DNA of 5,348 nt from Methanosarcinaceae archaeon. Its GTDB lineage: Archaea > Halobacteriota > Methanosarcinia > Methanosarcinales > Methanosarcinaceae. Below, piece by piece: positions 5,281 to 5,348 of the stretch. The stretch lies in contig JAFGOO010000124.1 in NCBI GenBank assembly GCA_016926455.1, positions 1 to 5,348 on the forward strand, read 5' to 3'. Both the position numbers and the translations under genes were made by a program. Under the pieces are notes generated by a model that saw only the letters and a program-made list of their open reading frames with translations, did not search any database and was not told the DNA's origin. Within the stretch, counting starts at the first letter, position 1; every line of letters starts with the position of its first letter.

Positions 5281-5348
5281 CTAAATTTCGTGGGCTTCTA
5301 CGGATTTAATACTGACAGATTGCAATCCCAATCTGAGAATGTTGATAG
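5266..5348 (-). mobile_element. Right end of a second IS1341-like element, in inverted orientation
   Basis: On the minus strand a hairpin with arms CCCAC and GTGGG (5294-5290 with 5278-5274) surrounds AAATTTAG-type loop sequence and is followed by AGCAGTCAC. This is the pattern seen at the right end of archaeal TnpB elements. Bases 5292-5272 match 99-119 of the left element at 19 of 21 positions. One of the two differences breaks a stem pair here (G-C in the left copy). The element probably ends near 5266, judging by the TCA shared with the left copy. Its guide RNA would read into the intergenic region from about 5264 downward. Confidence 0.7.
5281..5348 (-). CDS. tnpB: TnpB-family RNA-guided nuclease, C-terminal end only
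   Basis: Reading leftward from 5346, 21 codons end at TAG (5283-5281) and include ILRLGLQSVSIKS followed by VEAHEI. The pattern ILRLG.QS...EA is a common C-terminus of IS1341-type TnpB proteins. In many relatives, as I remember them, translation continues through the hairpin to a tail such as EAHDFSRG; here the stop falls in the hairpin loop, consistent with one extra base in that region. The catalytic part lies outside the window, so activity cannot be judged. The tail differs from that of the left element, so the two belong to different TnpB lineages although their end hairpins are nearly the same. Confidence 0.8.
   Translation of the reverse strand, partial: INILRLGLQSVSIKSVEAHEI

Noticed and set aside
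5179..5310. ATG-initiated 43-codon frame on the plus strand
   Set aside because: It has no ribosome binding site before the ATG, and its second half is antisense to the tnpB end hairpin and coding tail.
1..5348. CRISPR array, tRNA or rRNA gene
   Set aside because: No spaced direct repeats and no tRNA-like cloverleaf or rRNA-like sequence were seen on either strand.

Overview
The window looks like part of the genome of a methanogenic or methane-oxidising euryarchaeon of the Methanosarcinales type. Three things suggest this. The nickel regulator NikR begins with an archaeal-style stretch (RIGVSLPDNLL) and sits behind an archaeal TATA box and an AGGTGAT ribosome binding site. A YYY-type (DUF2298) membrane protein lies next to an AglD-like protein that joins a GT2 glycosyltransferase to a membrane domain, a style typical of archaeal surface glycosylation. 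Finally, IS200/IS605-type (IS1341-like) TnpB elements sit at both edges. The genus cannot be fixed from the sequence alone.

Layout from left to right. Bases 1-127 are the 3' end of a plus-strand tnpB element: the last 24 codons, then the right-end hairpin. Bases 128-245 hold the nikR control region, with a T-tract, a TATA box, a palindrome over the predicted transcription start, and a strong ribosome binding site. nikR (246-668, +) follows and its stop codon overlaps that of a convergent gene. The rest is a compact minus-strand gene cluster, read from right to left: an AglD-like GT2/flippase-domain fusion (5002-3215), a YYY-family polytopic membrane protein (3198-1045) and a small ArsR-type regulator (1018-665), with gaps of 16 and 26 bases. 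Bases 5003-5280 are noncoding and AT-rich with two short palindromes. Bases 5281-5348 are the C-terminal end of a second tnpB on the minus strand.

How it may work together. The first gene would charge a lipid (dolichol) phosphate with a sugar on the cytoplasmic face. Its membrane half belongs to a family often called flippase-like. The YYY protein resembles a GT-C type membrane enzyme that could use the lipid-linked sugar outside the cell, for example on S-layer glycoprotein or lipid. This is inference from family and context. The ArsR-type protein, with a two-cysteine CVC motif, may regulate the cluster. NikR is a separate, apparently self-regulated nickel sensor. The two tnpB 3' ends face inward and bracket the whole gene set with a near-identical 21-base inverted repeat (19 of 21 matches), which makes the region look like a cargo island or an insertion hotspot.
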